64,000 nucleotides of DNA from Candidatus Binatia bacterium (GCA_022826945.1 JAJDTY010000073.1:390507-454506), one strand, 5' to 3'. Shown: positions 19,067-29,031, counted from the stretch's first letter. Notes: generated from the sequence alone by a model not told the origin. Program-made: numbers and translations.

Positions 19067-19783
19067 ATGCCGCACGACGCTCGCACTCCGACTGACCGGG
19101 CTTGGTCGGTGCATACCCGTGAGGTCTTCTATTCCTTTCTGGCTGGAATTTTTCTGACCTCGCTGACCTTGGGGAATGTTGTCGGCATTACAAAGTTCGT
19201 CGACCTGGGCTGGTTTGTGATCCCGGCCGGGCTGTTGGCCTACCCTTTTACCTTTTTGGCCACCGACCTGATCAGCGAACTCTACGGCCGGCGAAGGGCG
19301 CAGTCCATCGTCTGGGTTGGTTTTTGCATGAATTTCTTCATGCTTTTTCTGATGTGGTTTGGTCACGTGTTGCCGGATGCCTCGGGCGTATCAGGGGCAG
19401 CCGCAACGTTTGACGCGGTGTATGCCTTTATGAAGCCGGGCGTTATTGCCTCTATGATTGCCTATCTGGTCGCCCAGTCCGTTGATGTGTATCTCTTCCA
19501 TTTCTGGCAACAGCTCACCAGGGGACGACATTTATGGCTGCGTAATAACGGCTCGACCATGCTCAGCCAAATCATTGATACGTTTCTTATCTCGTCGATT
19601 CTGTATGCTTCCGGCGCGCTCGGCTCAGCCATTGATTCGCTAGACAAGCTCATCCCGCTGGCGCTGTCCTCGTATGCCTTCAAGCTCGTCTTTGCCCTGC
19701 TCGACACACCCCTGTTCTACCTGGGGGTGTATTGCCTGAGAGACCGCGTCCCGGCCATAGACGAGAGTCAGCCCGCAACATAG
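19067..19783 (+). CDS. yhhQ: queuosine precursor transporter, VUT family
   Basis: Inner-membrane protein of 238 residues with about six hydrophobic segments (for example LAGIFLTSLTLGNVVGITKF, AGLLAYPFTFLATDLISELYG and VGFCMNFFMLFLMW). The TDLISELYGRRRA motif marks the vitamin-uptake-like VUT/DUF165 family, whose E. coli member YhhQ imports preQ0/preQ1 for queuosine synthesis. No queuosine genes are in the window, so the substrate is family inference. Probably co-transcribed with gshB (10-base gap); convergent with the glycosyltransferase downstream. Confidence 0.88.
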   Translation: MPHDARTPTDRAWSVHTREVFYSFLAGIFLTSLTLGNVVGITKFVDLGWFVIPAGLLAYPFTFLATDLISELYGRRRAQSIVWVGFCMNFFMLFLMWFGHVLPDASGVSGAAATFDAVYAFMKPGVIASMIAYLVAQSVDVYLFHFWQQLTRGRHLWLRNNGSTMLSQIIDTFLISSILYASGALGSAIDSLDKLIPLALSSYAFKLVFALLDTPLFYLGVYCLRDRVPAIDESQPAT

Positions 19784-19786
19784 CCA

Positions 19787-19802
19787 GCACGCTCAGGCGT
19801 GC
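19787..19802. terminator. hairpin between convergent yhhQ and glycosyltransferase genes
   Basis: Perfect 6-bp stem GCACGC/GCGTGC with a TCAG loop, followed by a second weaker hairpin (AGCCG/CGGCT). It lies in the 39-base gap between convergent genes, a place for a bidirectional terminator, but there is no T-run on either side. Confidence 0.35.
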
Positions 19803-19822
19803 GCCGTAGCCGTATCAGCCGG

Positions 19823-20494
19823 CTATTCAGATTGCCGAGCCTCCCACTCCTCAAACCGGACCATGCGCAGACTATTGGGCGTTTCGTGGAGAATATAGGT
19901 GACTGGTTCGCGAAAGGTCTTAGTCCTAAACGCTTTCTGAGCCCGTTCCCACAGGTCAAGATCTTCTCCGTAGTTCAGGTCACAAAACCCACCCAGCTCG
20001 ATAAAGACGGTGCGCTTTCCGAACAGCGTCCCACCGATTACACATTCGGATATGCGGATGAGTTTGGTCGGATCAAAGAAGTCGACGACCCACTGCTTGC
20101 CAGCGACCTGGACGCCGCCCTGAATCAAATCAAGGTCATGCTGACGCAACAGTTCGAGTCGCGTCTCCAAATGGGCAGGGCGATATTCGTCATCACTATC
20201 GAGACAGGCGATGTGTTCTCCACGGGCTTCCGTAACACCACGGTTGCGTGCGGCCCCAACCCCCTGATTGGCTTGGCGGACATAGCGAATCTGGTCAGAC
20301 TGTTTCTGCCACGCCGCGACAACTTCGGCCGTATTATCGGTGCTTCCATCGTCGATGACGATCAGTTCCCAGTCCGTGAATGTCTGGGCCAGTACCGATG
20401 CAATACTCCGTGGCAATAAATCCGCTCGATCAAAAGTCGGTAGGATCACCGATATCAGTGGCGTGTTGTGTCCTGCGTCTTGTTTCCCTGACAC
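19823..20494 (-). CDS. family 2 glycosyltransferase
   Basis: 223-residue GT-A fold enzyme. It begins with the family 2 signature ISVILPTFDRADLLPRSIASVLAQ (about 14-37), then LIVIDDGSTDNT, where the Asp pair binds the nucleotide-sugar, and the metal-binding DSDD motif in ACLDSDDEYRP (about 97-107). A late GGFCDLNYGEDLDLWERA supplies the ED catalytic-base region. No membrane segment. The sugar and acceptor are unknown; the gene stands alone between yhhQ and tRNA-Phe, with no polysaccharide cluster nearby. Confidence 0.88.
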   Translation of the reverse strand: MSGKQDAGHNTPLISVILPTFDRADLLPRSIASVLAQTFTDWELIVIDDGSTDNTAEVVAAWQKQSDQIRYVRQANQGVGAARNRGVTEARGEHIACLDSDDEYRPAHLETRLELLRQHDLDLIQGGVQVAGKQWVVDFFDPTKLIRISECVIGGTLFGKRTVFIELGGFCDLNYGEDLDLWERAQKAFRTKTFREPVTYILHETPNSLRMVRFEEWEARQSE

Positions 20495-20693
20495 TGCTGC
20501 GTCCCTCCCCGCCCAACGTCACTATCACTGGATGTTGATATACCGCCCGCTAGTGGTCAAATCGTCCGTCTCTCCTCCACGCGCTATCATCACCGACTCA
20601 TCAACGTCAACGGTTTAAGCCTCGCCTCTTGTACACCCGTAATAGGGCTTGCCAAGAAACTGGATTAACTGCTAAGAGGATGCCCCACTAGGT

Positions 20694-20766
<73 letters not shown>

Positions 20767-20842
20767 CATTTTCTCTTCACATCATCAGTGAAATGAGATT
20801 GACAGCCATCCACGGCCAACCAAGCGTGTGATGAGACTCGTT

Positions 20843-22579
20843 TCAATTTCGCGGTATGCGAATCTCCTCAACCATGTCTTGGACTGCAGGTGGTGGCGGG
20901 CTGGTGAACGAGGAAACGACAAGCGCGATGCCAAAGTTGATCAGCATGCCAACTCCGCCAATACCTTCGGGTGAGATACCCCAGAGCCAGTGCTCGGCCG
21001 TATTGGCTTCAGGGCTGATAAATTTGAAATAGATAATATAGGCGGTGGTAAAACTCATGCCGCAGATCATGCCGGCAATCGCCCCGGCTCGGTTCAGGCG
21101 TTTGGAAAAAATCCCCAGGACAATTACCGGAAAGAAGCTCGAAGCGGCCAGGCCAAAGGCAAACGCCACGACTTGGGCGACAAACCCCGGCGGGTAAATA
21201 CCGAAATAGCCGGCGATAATCACCGCTCCGGCCGCGGCGAAACGGGCATAGCGGAGCTCTTGCTGCTCGGTGATATCCGGACGAATCACCTTTTTCATCA
21301 GATCATGGGAGACCGACATCGACAGGACGAGCAACAGGCCGGCCGCAGTAGACAGAGCGGCCGCCAGACCGCCCGCCGCAACCAAGGCGACGATCCAAGC
21401 CGGGAGTTGGGCAATTTCCGGGTTGGCGAGCACGATAATATCGCGGTCGATGTATAACTCATTGCCCTTCCAGCCTTGCGCTGTCGCGCGCTCGGCAAAG
21501 GCAGGGTTGCGATCATTATAATACTGAATCCGACCGTCCTGGTTCTTATCGGAAAACCGAATCAGGCCGGTTTCTTCCCATTTTGAGAACCAGTCAGGCA
21601 CCTGGGCATATGCGGTGTTATGAACGGTCGTTAAGAGATTGGTCCGGGCAAACGCCGCAACCGCAGGAGCAGTAGCGTACAGGATGACAATAAACAGCAG
21701 GGCCCATCCGGCTGAGAGACGCGCATCTTTCACCTTCGGAACCGTAAAAAAACGGGTGATGACATGCGGCAGACCGGCCGTCCCGACCATCAGAGAGAGG
21801 GTAATGAAAAAGACATCGATAGTCGTTTTACTCCCCCGACCGGTGTAGGCCGCAAAACCAAGATCCTGGCTTAAGCCGTCAAGCTTATCCAGCAGAGACG
21901 TTCCTGGCTCCGTTGTCAGTTCCGCCCCAAAACCAATTTGGGGGAGTAGCGTATCGGTCATCAACAGGGAGATAAAAAAGGTAGGCAACATATAGGCAAA
22001 GATCAGCACACAGTATTGGGCGACTTGCGTATAGGTAATGCCTTTTTGTCCACCGGTTACGGCGTAGATAAAGACGATGGCCATGCCGATAACCACGCCG
22101 AATTCAACCGGGACTTCTAAGAAACGCGCAAACACGACACCGACCCCACGCATCTGACCAGCCACATAGGTAAACGAGACAAAGATGGCGCAGACAAGCG
22201 CGGCGACCCGGGCGGTCTGCGAGTAATAGCGTTCGCCAACAAAGTCCGGCACGGTGTATTTCCCGAACTTCCGTAGGTATGGTGCGAGCAACAGGGCTAA
22301 GAGCACATACCCGCCCGTCCAGCCCATCAGATACATTGCACCGTCACGTCCCAGGAAGGACATCATGCCCGCCATTGAGATAAACGAGGCCGCACTCATC
22401 CACCCTGCGGCGGTCGCCATGCCGTTCGCGACGGCACCGACCCGCGAACCGGCAACATAAAAGTCACTCGTTGACTCAGCTTTGGCTCGCCAGGCGATGC
22501 CGATATAGAGCGCGAATGAAAGGCCAACGATAATGAAGGTCCATATTTTGACCGGATCTGTCGGAAGGAGGTCCATCAC
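20843..22579 (-). CDS. sodium:solute symporter, VC_2705-type large subunit
   Basis: 578-residue SSS-family transporter with about 13 hydrophobic segments. The N-terminal block SDFYVAGSRVGAVANGMATAAGWMSAASFIS (about 38-68), given in parts as SDFYVAGSR and AAGWMSAASFIS, and the SVSHDLMKKVIRP-type segment are hallmarks of the acetate-permease-like group. A hydrophilic insertion (about 335-385) is characteristic of the subtype that pairs with a DUF4212 small subunit. That subunit is encoded just upstream with a 4-base overlap, confirming the pairing. Likely a Na+/monocarboxylate importer; the substrate is not proven by sequence. Confidence 0.9.
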   Translation of the reverse strand: MMDLLPTDPVKIWTFIIVGLSFALYIGIAWRAKAESTSDFYVAGSRVGAVANGMATAAGWMSAASFISMAGMMSFLGRDGAMYLMGWTGGYVLLALLLAPYLRKFGKYTVPDFVGERYYSQTARVAALVCAIFVSFTYVAGQMRGVGVVFARFLEVPVEFGVVIGMAIVFIYAVTGGQKGITYTQVAQYCVLIFAYMLPTFFISLLMTDTLLPQIGFGAELTTEPGTSLLDKLDGLSQDLGFAAYTGRGSKTTIDVFFITLSLMVGTAGLPHVITRFFTVPKVKDARLSAGWALLFIVILYATAPAVAAFARTNLLTTVHNTAYAQVPDWFSKWEETGLIRFSDKNQDGRIQYYNDRNPAFAERATAQGWKGNELYIDRDIIVLANPEIAQLPAWIVALVAAGGLAAALSTAAGLLLVLSMSVSHDLMKKVIRPDITEQQELRYARFAAAGAVIIAGYFGIYPPGFVAQVVAFAFGLAASSFFPVIVLGIFSKRLNRAGAIAGMICGMSFTTAYIIYFKFISPEANTAEHWLWGISPEGIGGVGMLINFGIALVVSSFTSPPPPAVQDMVEEIRIPRN

Positions 22580-22872
22580 TGGGCACCCCCACTACGCACC
22601 CCTTCTCGCTCCTCCAGGCCATATTCCCGGTCCAGACGATTCATCAGCCACACGTACACGAAGATCAGAATGACAAAGACATACATCGAGCCCTGTTGCG
22701 CCATCCAAAAACCAAGCCGAAAGCCGCCCAGCCGGATGGTGTTCAGCCCGTCAACACAGAGAATGGACAGCCCAAAGGAAACGATAAACCAGACGCTGAG
22801 CAGGGCTCCGACAATGAGAAGATTCGTACGCCAGTAACGCTGGGACAGGTGGGATACGGATTCATCTTTCAT
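22576..22872 (-). CDS. DUF4212 small subunit of the sodium/solute symporter
   Basis: About 98 residues with two membrane helices (about 17-40 and 55-80). The conserved YWRTNLLIVGALLSVWFIVSFG and FGFWMAQQGSMYVFV-like sequence (here LGFWMAQQGSMYVF) identify the small partner always found beside VC_2705-type symporters. ATG at 22872 is preferred, 10 bases after AGAGG; an in-frame GTG at 22881 sits too close to that site. Overlaps the large-subunit start by 4 bases. Confidence 0.9.
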   Translation of the reverse strand: MKDESVSHLSQRYWRTNLLIVGALLSVWFIVSFGLSILCVDGLNTIRLGGFRLGFWMAQQGSMYVFVILIFVYVWLMNRLDREYGLEEREGVRSGGAQ

Positions 22873-22951
22873 ATATGACACACCTCTTGATAGGCCAGAC
22901 GGAGAAATCTGAGGAGATACTGCCGCGGTCTTTTCCCAAGATAAAAATCAA

Positions 22952-23356
22952 CTAGGCCGCGTCCGGTGGCGAGGGGAATTCATGCGAGACAATATAGTGA
23001 AGCACAGTCTGGGGTGTGATCAGACCAACCACAACATCTTGACGAACCACGGGCAAATGATGAATTTTCTGCTCTCGCAAAATGGTGAGCACCTGATCCG
23101 CAGGAGTGAATTCGTCGACGGTTATCACATATTCCGTCATTAGTGTTTCCACAGTCACATCGTTGGAACGCTGGGCAAGAAAGGCGTCGAGCATGTCGCT
23201 TTCGGTGATGATACCAACAACTCGTCCGTTCGTATCGGTGACGGGCAGGCCAGTGATGTCCAACCGGGCAAGTTGGCGCGCAGCCTCGGCCAGGGTCGTC
23301 TCGGGAGAGACAACCACATCGTTTGCCGCCATAAATTGTCGGGCGTGCCCCTTCAC
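22952..23356 (-). CDS. CBS-domain pair protein
   Basis: About 134 residues made of two CBS motifs in tandem (about 15-65 and 75-130), each with the VTDTNGRVVGIITESDML and LPVVRQDVVVGLIT-type core. Such stand-alone pairs usually bind adenine nucleotides and act as energy sensors or regulators. GTG at 23356 is chosen because GGGAGG lies 5 bases upstream; GTG at 23362 overlaps that site. It is next to the symporter pair on the same strand, a neighbourhood in which CBS proteins are often found, so it may regulate transport (inference). Confidence 0.88.
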   Translation of the reverse strand: MKGHARQFMAANDVVVSPETTLAEAARQLARLDITGLPVTDTNGRVVGIITESDMLDAFLAQRSNDVTVETLMTEYVITVDEFTPADQVLTILREQKIHHLPVVRQDVVVGLITPQTVLHYIVSHEFPSPPDAA

Positions 23357-23562
23357 TGACACCTCCCTCTCTCCACCACCGGGTGTATCGAGTCAAACAT
23401 GGGTATTGTGACACACTCAACCTACAACGTCGAGATTGCTCACGCATCGGCATTTATCCTGTCGCTTTGTTCACCCATGGCAGCACCACCACCAGATCGG
23501 CTCGAAGACACCTCACTTCTGTGGTATTGGTGTAACAACACCTTTTAGAGGAGGAAGAACAG

Positions 23563-23940
23563 ATGCCAGTTGTCCACAACGAAACAGTAGAAAAATTTGC
23601 CCTTCCCGGCTTGGAACACCAGACCCTCGCCGGGCCGGAACATGGCATGCAGGCCTTAGAAATGTGGATGCAAACCATCAAGCCCGGCAGCGGGACGCCC
23701 GTTCACCGTCACGACTGTGAAGAGGCTATCGTGGTGTTGCGCGGCGCGGGACGCTTGACGGTTGAGGGAGAGGATACGGATTTTGGTCCGAACTCAACGC
23801 TCCAGATACCACGCGATGTGATCCATCAGATAGTCAATACCGGGACAGAGGATATGTTTATTGTTGCGGCTCTCGGCCAGGCACCGGTCAGAGTCTGCAC
23901 CGCGGACAATGAACACATGCCCCTTCCCTGGCAAGACTAA
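23563..23940 (+). CDS. cupin-domain protein
   Basis: 125-residue single cupin barrel. The metal-binding motif 1 is visible as GTPVHRHDCEEAIVVLRGAGRL (about 46-67, quoted in part: PVHRHDCEEAIVVL) with His, His and Glu ligands; motif 2 is IPRDVIHQIVNTG with a further His. AGAGGAGGAAGAACAG precedes the ATG. The function (isomerase, dioxygenase or sensor) cannot be told. It stands alone between divergent and convergent neighbours. Confidence 0.85.
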   Translation: MPVVHNETVEKFALPGLEHQTLAGPEHGMQALEMWMQTIKPGSGTPVHRHDCEEAIVVLRGAGRLTVEGEDTDFGPNSTLQIPRDVIHQIVNTGTEDMFIVAALGQAPVRVCTADNEHMPLPWQD

Positions 23941-23963
23941 GGCGTCGGTGCGCTGGCTGAGGG

Positions 23964-24398
23964 TCAGGCCTCTTCCCTCACCCTTCTTCTGGTCCATAGA
24001 AAGAAACTGCCCGCGCCCAGCCCGCCGCCTATCACATCCGCGACGACATCGACCGTGCTGGACACACGTCCCGGCACGAAGCTCTGATGCCATTCATCGC
24101 TGAGCCCATATCCAAGAGTAAAGAGAAGGGCGAAAAGCACGACTGCCAGAGACGAACATCCCTCCCACGTCTCCCTGAGCGCTACCGTCCAGAGCCAACC
24201 CAACACGGCATACGCTGCCACATGGACCAAGGTATCGGAGGAAGACACCACCTGAGGAAGACGCAACCTGGGTTGATCGGAAAGGTAGTAGAGAAGTCCG
24301 CAATAACTCACGACCGCGGACCATGCGAGAAGCTGTCGGCCCCAAGTCGCCTTTCCTTTTTGTTCCACCTGGCCTTGCCACATGATACGATTTTCCAC
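23964..24398 (-). CDS. VanZ-like family membrane protein
   Basis: 144 residues with four hydrophobic segments. The conserved VanZ signature appears as SDTLVHVAAYAVLGWLW and later SDEWHQSFVPGRVSSTVDVVAD, with the Glu-His and Asp residues typical of the family. In glycopeptide-resistant Gram-positives VanZ lowers teicoplanin susceptibility, but most family members in Gram-negatives have no known role. GTG start with TGAGGGTGT just upstream. Convergent with the cupin gene (23-base gap), 17 bases downstream of DUF711. Confidence 0.85.
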   Translation of the reverse strand: MENRIMWQGQVEQKGKATWGRQLLAWSAVVSYCGLLYYLSDQPRLRLPQVVSSSDTLVHVAAYAVLGWLWTVALRETWEGCSSLAVVLFALLFTLGYGLSDEWHQSFVPGRVSSTVDVVADVIGGGLGAGSFFLWTRRRVREEA

Positions 24399-24415
24399 AC
24401 ACCCTCAGCCGACCA

Positions 24416-25570
24416 CTAATCGACGGCCATAATCTGCGTATTCACAAAATAGGGAAAGTCGAACGTTGTCATCTCGCCGACCTGCTTGCCTGGGATTGGA
24501 AGCAGACGAACGGAGAGCGGTTTCTGCAACTTCCAGCCTAACGCCTCAACATCTGAGAGAAGTCCCATCAGTTGATGCTGAGAGACGTCGCCAGCAAGCG
24601 GGATGGTGTCAAGCCCGGTACCGCACACTGCGGAATATGTCAGCAGTTGGGGAAGTCGGATTTTTCCCTGATTATTGCGTTCAGCGAGACCAGCATCTTC
24701 GAGCACTGGCAACATAAGTCCACAGTAGCCACACTGGTCGAGGGTCGTCGCTTTGAGTGCCGCAGTGACCAAGGCAGCTGCCGCAAGCGTGCCCGGACTG
24801 CCAAAGGGAGCGGCGCTGATCTGCTCAATTGCCCGGGCAATACTGCTTCCAGGGCCCGGCGCCGGTGAAAGGTCAAAGCCCGCAAATCGAAAATACTGCT
24901 GCCCAAGGCGTTTCAGACGTCGCGCAAGGGGGCGAAGCTGACGTTCAAATGCCTGTTGTATCTGAGTGATAAGCCCGGTCGGACTGAGATCAGGCGGGGC
25001 AACGGACTCCACCACATCGGCAGCTTCAAGGGCAAGGGAGACGGCTGGCGTTCCAGTGTGGAACGCCACCGGGAAGAAAGGGGTCTGGGCACGGATGTGT
25101 ATCGCGGCCGCAAATCGGAGATTGCCAAATCCATCCGGCGTCGTGTCTGCGACCGTCTTCATAATACCGGCAATCGCTTGGGTTACAGACCGAGCGGGAA
25201 CGTGGTCGCCGTTGCCGAGACGGGCGCTGACGAACATGATTTCGGTCCCAGCGATCAGATCTGGCAACAACTCAACAAACCGGCGCTCCTCGGGCACGCT
25301 CGGGTCGACTGGTCCGAGCGCGCAATAATCCAACCCATTGGCGAGACAGCAGGCTTCCAGCTCTTGGGCAAAGCGAAGGATCGTGGCAGGAGCGCAGTCG
25401 GCCAGGTACTGAGGAAATGGAGGGGTAGCCAAACGGAGGGTTTGCACCGCTAACCCTTCCTCCTCACAGATGGTCTTTACTTCCTTGGCGAAGCGTCCGC
25501 CTTGCGCGATCCGATTGGTCTTCAGCGGAAAGCCGGGATCGAGCCCTATCGTAATAGACCGAATCTTCAT
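24416..25570 (-). CDS. DUF711 (UPF0210) family protein
   Basis: 384 residues, slightly shorter than the 450-residue bacterial norm. The N-terminal block MKIRSITIGLDPGFPL and the Gly-rich motif DLSPAPGPGSSIARAIE are family-like, as is the late GLMLPVLEDAGLAERN. DUF711 proteins resemble formate-lyase-like barrels and have no firm function. The start is supported by AGGGGAAAATCC. It lies in tandem with the VanZ-like gene. I recognise the family with moderate certainty only. Confidence 0.72.
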   Translation of the reverse strand: MKIRSITIGLDPGFPLKTNRIAQGGRFAKEVKTICEEEGLAVQTLRLATPPFPQYLADCAPATILRFAQELEACCLANGLDYCALGPVDPSVPEERRFVELLPDLIAGTEIMFVSARLGNGDHVPARSVTQAIAGIMKTVADTTPDGFGNLRFAAAIHIRAQTPFFPVAFHTGTPAVSLALEAADVVESVAPPDLSPTGLITQIQQAFERQLRPLARRLKRLGQQYFRFAGFDLSPAPGPGSSIARAIEQISAAPFGSPGTLAAAALVTAALKATTLDQCGYCGLMLPVLEDAGLAERNNQGKIRLPQLLTYSAVCGTGLDTIPLAGDVSQHQLMGLLSDVEALGWKLQKPLSVRLLPIPGKQVGEMTTFDFPYFVNTQIMAVD

Positions 25571-25692
25571 GGATTTTCCCCTACATCAGCGGCGGGTAGA
25601 CATATCTCCAGCACTATCACTTCCACGTTCTGCCCATTGGCACCGTTTCCATTTATCAGTATTATACCTGGGAAAAATAGAGCGATCCGACT

Positions 25693-26238
25693 ATGGCGAA
25701 AAAAGAGGAGCCGACAACCCTGTTGGACGAACAGGCTACGGGAGAGGGGGCTGATGTTCAGATTCGCCTGACGCGCCGTCCTCCGTGGCAGCCGTCCCCA
25801 CGCCTTCCCGATTATTTACTGGAAGACGAGCTCAATCGGCTCATGGACCCGCGCGAGTGGAAAACCTACCGGGCCTTGTGGCGGCACTCCATCGGTTTAC
25901 GACGGACTCCACTGATTACGGCTGGCTATGCCGAAATCTGTGAGATGACGGGCTTGTCCCGGGCCTCGGTTATCCGGGCTTTGAAAGGGCTCATGAAGAA
26001 GCGCTATGTCATACGGATCCTCGGACCAGAGGCGAAAGGTGAGACTCGGGTCGAAAAGGCCCGGTTACCAACCAAACCGCGCGATGGACATCGATATCTG
26101 GTCTGTACGTATCGCGAAGTGATAGAAGGGCGGCTCAAGGACGGAACGCCGCTCAAGGATATTCCCGAAGGGGGCCTGTTCCCGGAGGAGGTCCAGGTCT
26201 TTCGGCGTGAAGAGCAAGACCCGTTATTCTCAAGCTAG
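25693..26238 (+). CDS. winged-helix DNA-binding protein, function unknown
   Basis: 181 residues. A helix-turn-helix spans about 76-108 (AGYAEICEMTGLSRASVIRA, then LKGLMKKRYVIRIL), in the style of MarR, GntR or replication-initiator winged helices. The N-terminal 30 residues are charged and probably disordered; the C-terminus is basic, then acidic. No effector domain is visible. It is followed closely by the HEAT-repeat protein and htrA on the same strand, so it could regulate that group, but nothing in the sequence proves this. Confidence 0.7.
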   Translation: MAKKEEPTTLLDEQATGEGADVQIRLTRRPPWQPSPRLPDYLLEDELNRLMDPREWKTYRALWRHSIGLRRTPLITAGYAEICEMTGLSRASVIRALKGLMKKRYVIRILGPEAKGETRVEKARLPTKPRDGHRYLVCTYREVIEGRLKDGTPLKDIPEGGLFPEEVQVFRREEQDPLFSS

Positions 26239-26299
26239 CGCCCTTGCATCCAGTCTCTGTGTGGGGCATCTTCAGTCAATTACGAGTGGCAGTAAACCT

Positions 26300-27073
26300 A
26301 TGTGTGCAGGAGTGACGAAACAGCATTGTGGACTGAGAGCAGGGGTGGTGCTCGGTATCATTCTGTTCCTCGCATTCGGCCTTTTCGACTGGATCGTGCC
26401 GTGTGTCTCTGAGGCGCAATTTCTGGGCCAGGGTACGCGATTGGGAAACCGCTTGACGCGCGAGAGTCGGCTGCGGTTGCGCCAGGAAAAACAGAAAAGA
26501 GGATCAGGACCAGAAATGGAAGAGATTATCCGTCGGCTGGGGAATGATCGGCCGGAAACACGCATGAGTGCGGTGAAGTCGCTCGGAGAGATGAAAAATC
26601 CGCAGACGATTGACTATCTGCTCAATGCGACCGCGGATGCTGATATTCGGGTCAAGGTTAAAGCCATTGAATATCTGGGCAATATGCGAGCGACCGATGC
26701 CACCCCGGCCCTGGCCCAGCAGTTATTTTTGCGCGACGTGCATGCCGGAGTCAAAAAAAAGGTTTTGATTGCCTTAGGCAAAATTGGTGACCCGCGGGGC
26801 GCCATGCCCATTATGGAGTTTTTGCGGCGCGACCTTGATGAGCCGACAAAAGGAACGGCCCTCTTTGCTCTGAAAGAAGTGGGGACGGAGGATGTCCTCA
26901 CTTTTCTCGACGAATTCTCCCGCATCGAGGAGTCGGTCCCCCTGCGGAGGCTGGCTGCTGACGCAGCAATGGATATCCGGCACCGCCTCTCGCCGGAATT
27001 CGCTCCGGTTGTCCCCTCGTTCGTAAAACAGGTGGAACTGCGAGAAAAGATGGAAAAGGGAGCAAAACCGTAA
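26300..27073 (+). CDS. HEAT-repeat protein with N-terminal membrane anchor or signal
   Basis: 257 residues from ATG 26300. A hydrophobic segment (about 16-36, [19 protein letters not shown]) is followed by a basic region and then about four HEAT/PBS-lyase-type helical repeats from residue 75: [47 protein letters not shown] and [13 protein letters not shown]. Such solenoids mediate protein binding. An in-frame start at 26207 would overlap the upstream gene by 32 bases. htrA follows after 28 bases, so a periplasmic quality-control role is conceivable; this is inference. Confidence 0.8.
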   Translation: MCAGVTKQHCGLRAGVVLGIILFLAFGLFDWIVPCVSEAQFLGQGTRLGNRLTRESRLRLRQEKQKRGSGPEMEEIIRRLGNDRPETRMSAVKSLGEMKNPQTIDYLLNATADADIRVKVKAIEYLGNMRATDATPALAQQLFLRDVHAGVKKKVLIALGKIGDPRGAMPIMEFLRRDLDEPTKGTALFALKEVGTEDVLTFLDEFSRIEESVPLRRLAADAAMDIRHRLSPEFAPVVPSFVKQVELREKMEKGAKP

Positions 27074-27101
27074 CCCTTGGGTGTGGAAAGGGAAGGAATG
27101 C

Positions 27102-28613
27102 ATGCGTAAGAGCGGATCGGTACGACACGGCGTTTTCACCGCGAGCATCCTCATACTGTCAGGATTGCTGCTAGTGGACCGCCCTCCCCTACACGCCCTA
27201 GAACTATTCGGTTCAAAAAAAAAGGAGGAAAAGAGCGAAGAGGAAGCGCGTCCACCGGTGGTGACAAGTGTAAGCCAGCTTCCCGATTTTGCTAATATAG
27301 CAAAATCGACCATGCCTGCGGTCGTGAACATCTCAACGACCCAGACATCGACGCGCCGCTCCCAACGTCGCCAGAGGCCGCTGCCGGGACCAAATCCCTT
27401 TGGCGGAGAAGACCCATTTGAAGAGTTCTTCCGTCGCTTTTTTGGCGACCGCCCCCCCCCGCGCCAGCAGCGCAGTTTGGGCTCTGGCTTCATTATCAGC
27501 CAAGACGGCTATATCGTCACGAATGAGCATGTTGTTGGGGATGCCGACAAAATTACGGTCCGCCTCTCGGATGAAGACGAGTTTGAGGCGCAAATTATCG
27601 GGACTGACGATAAAACAGATTTAGCTCTAATCAAAATTAAGTCAGAAGAGCCCTTTCAGAGCGTTCCACTCGGCAACTCATCGGATTTACAGATTGGCGA
27701 TTGGGTCATGGCCATCGGCAATCCGTTCGGACTCGAACAAACAGTGACGGCTGGCATCGTCAGCGCTAAGGGACGAGTGATCGGAGCTGGACCGTATGAC
27801 GATTTTATCCAGACGGACGCCTCGATTAACCCCGGTAACTCTGGCGGTCCACTCTTGAACCTCCGAGGTGAAGTCGTGGGTATTAACTCCGCCATTTTTA
27901 GTCAGGGCGGTGGCAATATTGGTATTGGCTTTGCCATCCCGATCGATATGGCGAAGTCCATCATTAACCAACTCAAAAACACAGGGAAAGTGACCCGGGG
28001 CTGGCTGGGTGTCGCTATTCAAACGGTCACAGCAGAACTCGCAAAATCTTTTGACCTGGATGAACCCATCGGCGCCTTGGTCGCTGAGGTTACGGAGGGT
28101 GGACCAGCAGAGAAGGCGGGTCTTGAGCGGGGCGATATCATTACCCACTTCAAAGGTGAAAAAATTCTGAAATCACACGACTTGCCGGCTATGGTGGCAC
28201 GGACTCCGGTCGGAGAAAAGGTCGAAGTCATCGTTCTTCGTGGCGGAAAAGAACAAACCATCTCTGTCGCGCTTGGAGAATTAACCGATCAGGTCGCCCA
28301 AGGCGGAAGCCGCGAGGAGAGCGAGGCAAGCTGGGGCCTGACCGTCGCCGATATCTCAGACGAACATCTCCAACGCTACCGCTTGCCAGACAATCAAAAA
28401 GGCGTTGTTGTCACGGCGGTTGAGCCTGGCAGCCCAGCCGAGATGGCTGGTATCCGTCCCGGAGATGTTATCGAAGAAGTGAACCGCCAAGCCGTCAAAT
28501 CGGTGCGCGACTTTACGACGGCTGTAGAGGAAGTCAAAGACGCAGAGACCCTCCTGCTCCTTGCCCGTCGAGGAAATTTCACTTCGTTTTTTGCACTGCG
28601 TAAACAAGGATAA
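27102..28613 (+). CDS. htrA: DegP/HtrA-type periplasmic serine protease with two PDZ domains
   Basis: 503 residues. A hydrophobic export segment (about 11-30) is followed by a trypsin-like domain with the full catalytic triad: His143 in TNEHVV, Asp173 in [10 protein letters not shown], Ser247 in GNSGGPLL. Loop LA (about 85-125) is long and rich in Arg/Pro/Phe. Two PDZ domains follow (about 295-385 and 410-495). This is the Do family of periplasmic heat-shock proteases and chaperones. ATG at 27102 has GGGAAGGAATGC upstream; a GTG at 27081 is less likely. MucD and DegQ are alternative names for the same family. Confidence 0.95.
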   Translation: MRKSGSVRHGVFTASILILSGLLLVDRPPLHALELFGSKKKEEKSEEEARPPVVTSVSQLPDFANIAKSTMPAVVNISTTQTSTRRSQRRQRPLPGPNPFGGEDPFEEFFRRFFGDRPPPRQQRSLGSGFIISQDGYIVTNEHVVGDADKITVRLSDEDEFEAQIIGTDDKTDLALIKIKSEEPFQSVPLGNSSDLQIGDWVMAIGNPFGLEQTVTAGIVSAKGRVIGAGPYDDFIQTDASINPGNSGGPLLNLRGEVVGINSAIFSQGGGNIGIGFAIPIDMAKSIINQLKNTGKVTRGWLGVAIQTVTAELAKSFDLDEPIGALVAEVTEGGPAEKAGLERGDIITHFKGEKILKSHDLPAMVARTPVGEKVEVIVLRGGKEQTISVALGELTDQVAQGGSREESEASWGLTVADISDEHLQRYRLPDNQKGVVVTAVEPGSPAEMAGIRPGDVIEEVNRQAVKSVRDFTTAVEEVKDAETLLLLARRGNFTSFFALRKQG

Positions 28614-28619
28614 CAGATT

Positions 28620-28647
28620 CCTGCGGGGCGCGAAGTTGCCTCGCAGG
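28620..28647. terminator. hairpin between convergent htrA and VOC genes
   Basis: Stem CCTGCG/CGCAGG extended by GGC/GCC after one mismatch, with an 8-base loop. It fills nearly the whole 34-base gap between two convergent stops, as a bidirectional terminator would. No T-run on either side, so intrinsic termination is uncertain. Confidence 0.4.
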
Positions 28648-29031
28648 CTATAGCCCCTGAGCCAACTCGATCAAATAGCCATCCGGGTCACGCACGTAGG
28701 CTGTCCGCTGTCCCCACGGGCGGGTTGTCGGCGGGGTGACCGGCGTCGCTCCGCCTGCCACTATTTCCGCGTAGGCCGCATCAACGTCGGCAACCTTGAA
28801 GCCCAACTCGAAACCAGGAGCAGCCTGTTGAGCGGGCTCCAGGGTGAAACCGATCACGGCTGCCATGGCTGGACGGGTATAGAATCCAATGCGGGTCACA
28901 CCGGTGTCGAGTTGCGCGTAGTCTCCGGAGCGATGGCCAAGGCGGAGCCCTAAAACCTGGGTATAAAAATTAAGGGCACGGTCGAGATCATCAACAATCA
29001 AGATGATATAGTCGGCCGCTTCAAGTTGCAT
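28648..29031 (-). CDS. VOC-family (glyoxalase/bleomycin-resistance fold) protein
   Basis: 127 residues, one vicinal-oxygen-chelate domain of two beta-alpha-beta modules: DYIILIVDDLDRALNFYTQV at the start and GQRTAYVRDPDGYLIELAQ at the end. The terminal Glu in YLIELAQ is the usual metal ligand. The first-module ligand position is less clear. Substrate unknown. It lies 24 bases downstream of ispH on the same strand. Confidence 0.85.
   Translation of the reverse strand: MQLEAADYIILIVDDLDRALNFYTQVLGLRLGHRSGDYAQLDTGVTRIGFYTRPAMAAVIGFTLEPAQQAAPGFELGFKVADVDAAYAEIVAGGATPVTPPTTRPWGQRTAYVRDPDGYLIELAQGL

Noticed and set aside
23964..24398. Glycopeptide-resistance function for the VanZ-like protein
   Set aside because: No other van genes are present and the organism appears Gram-negative; only fold-level similarity is supported.
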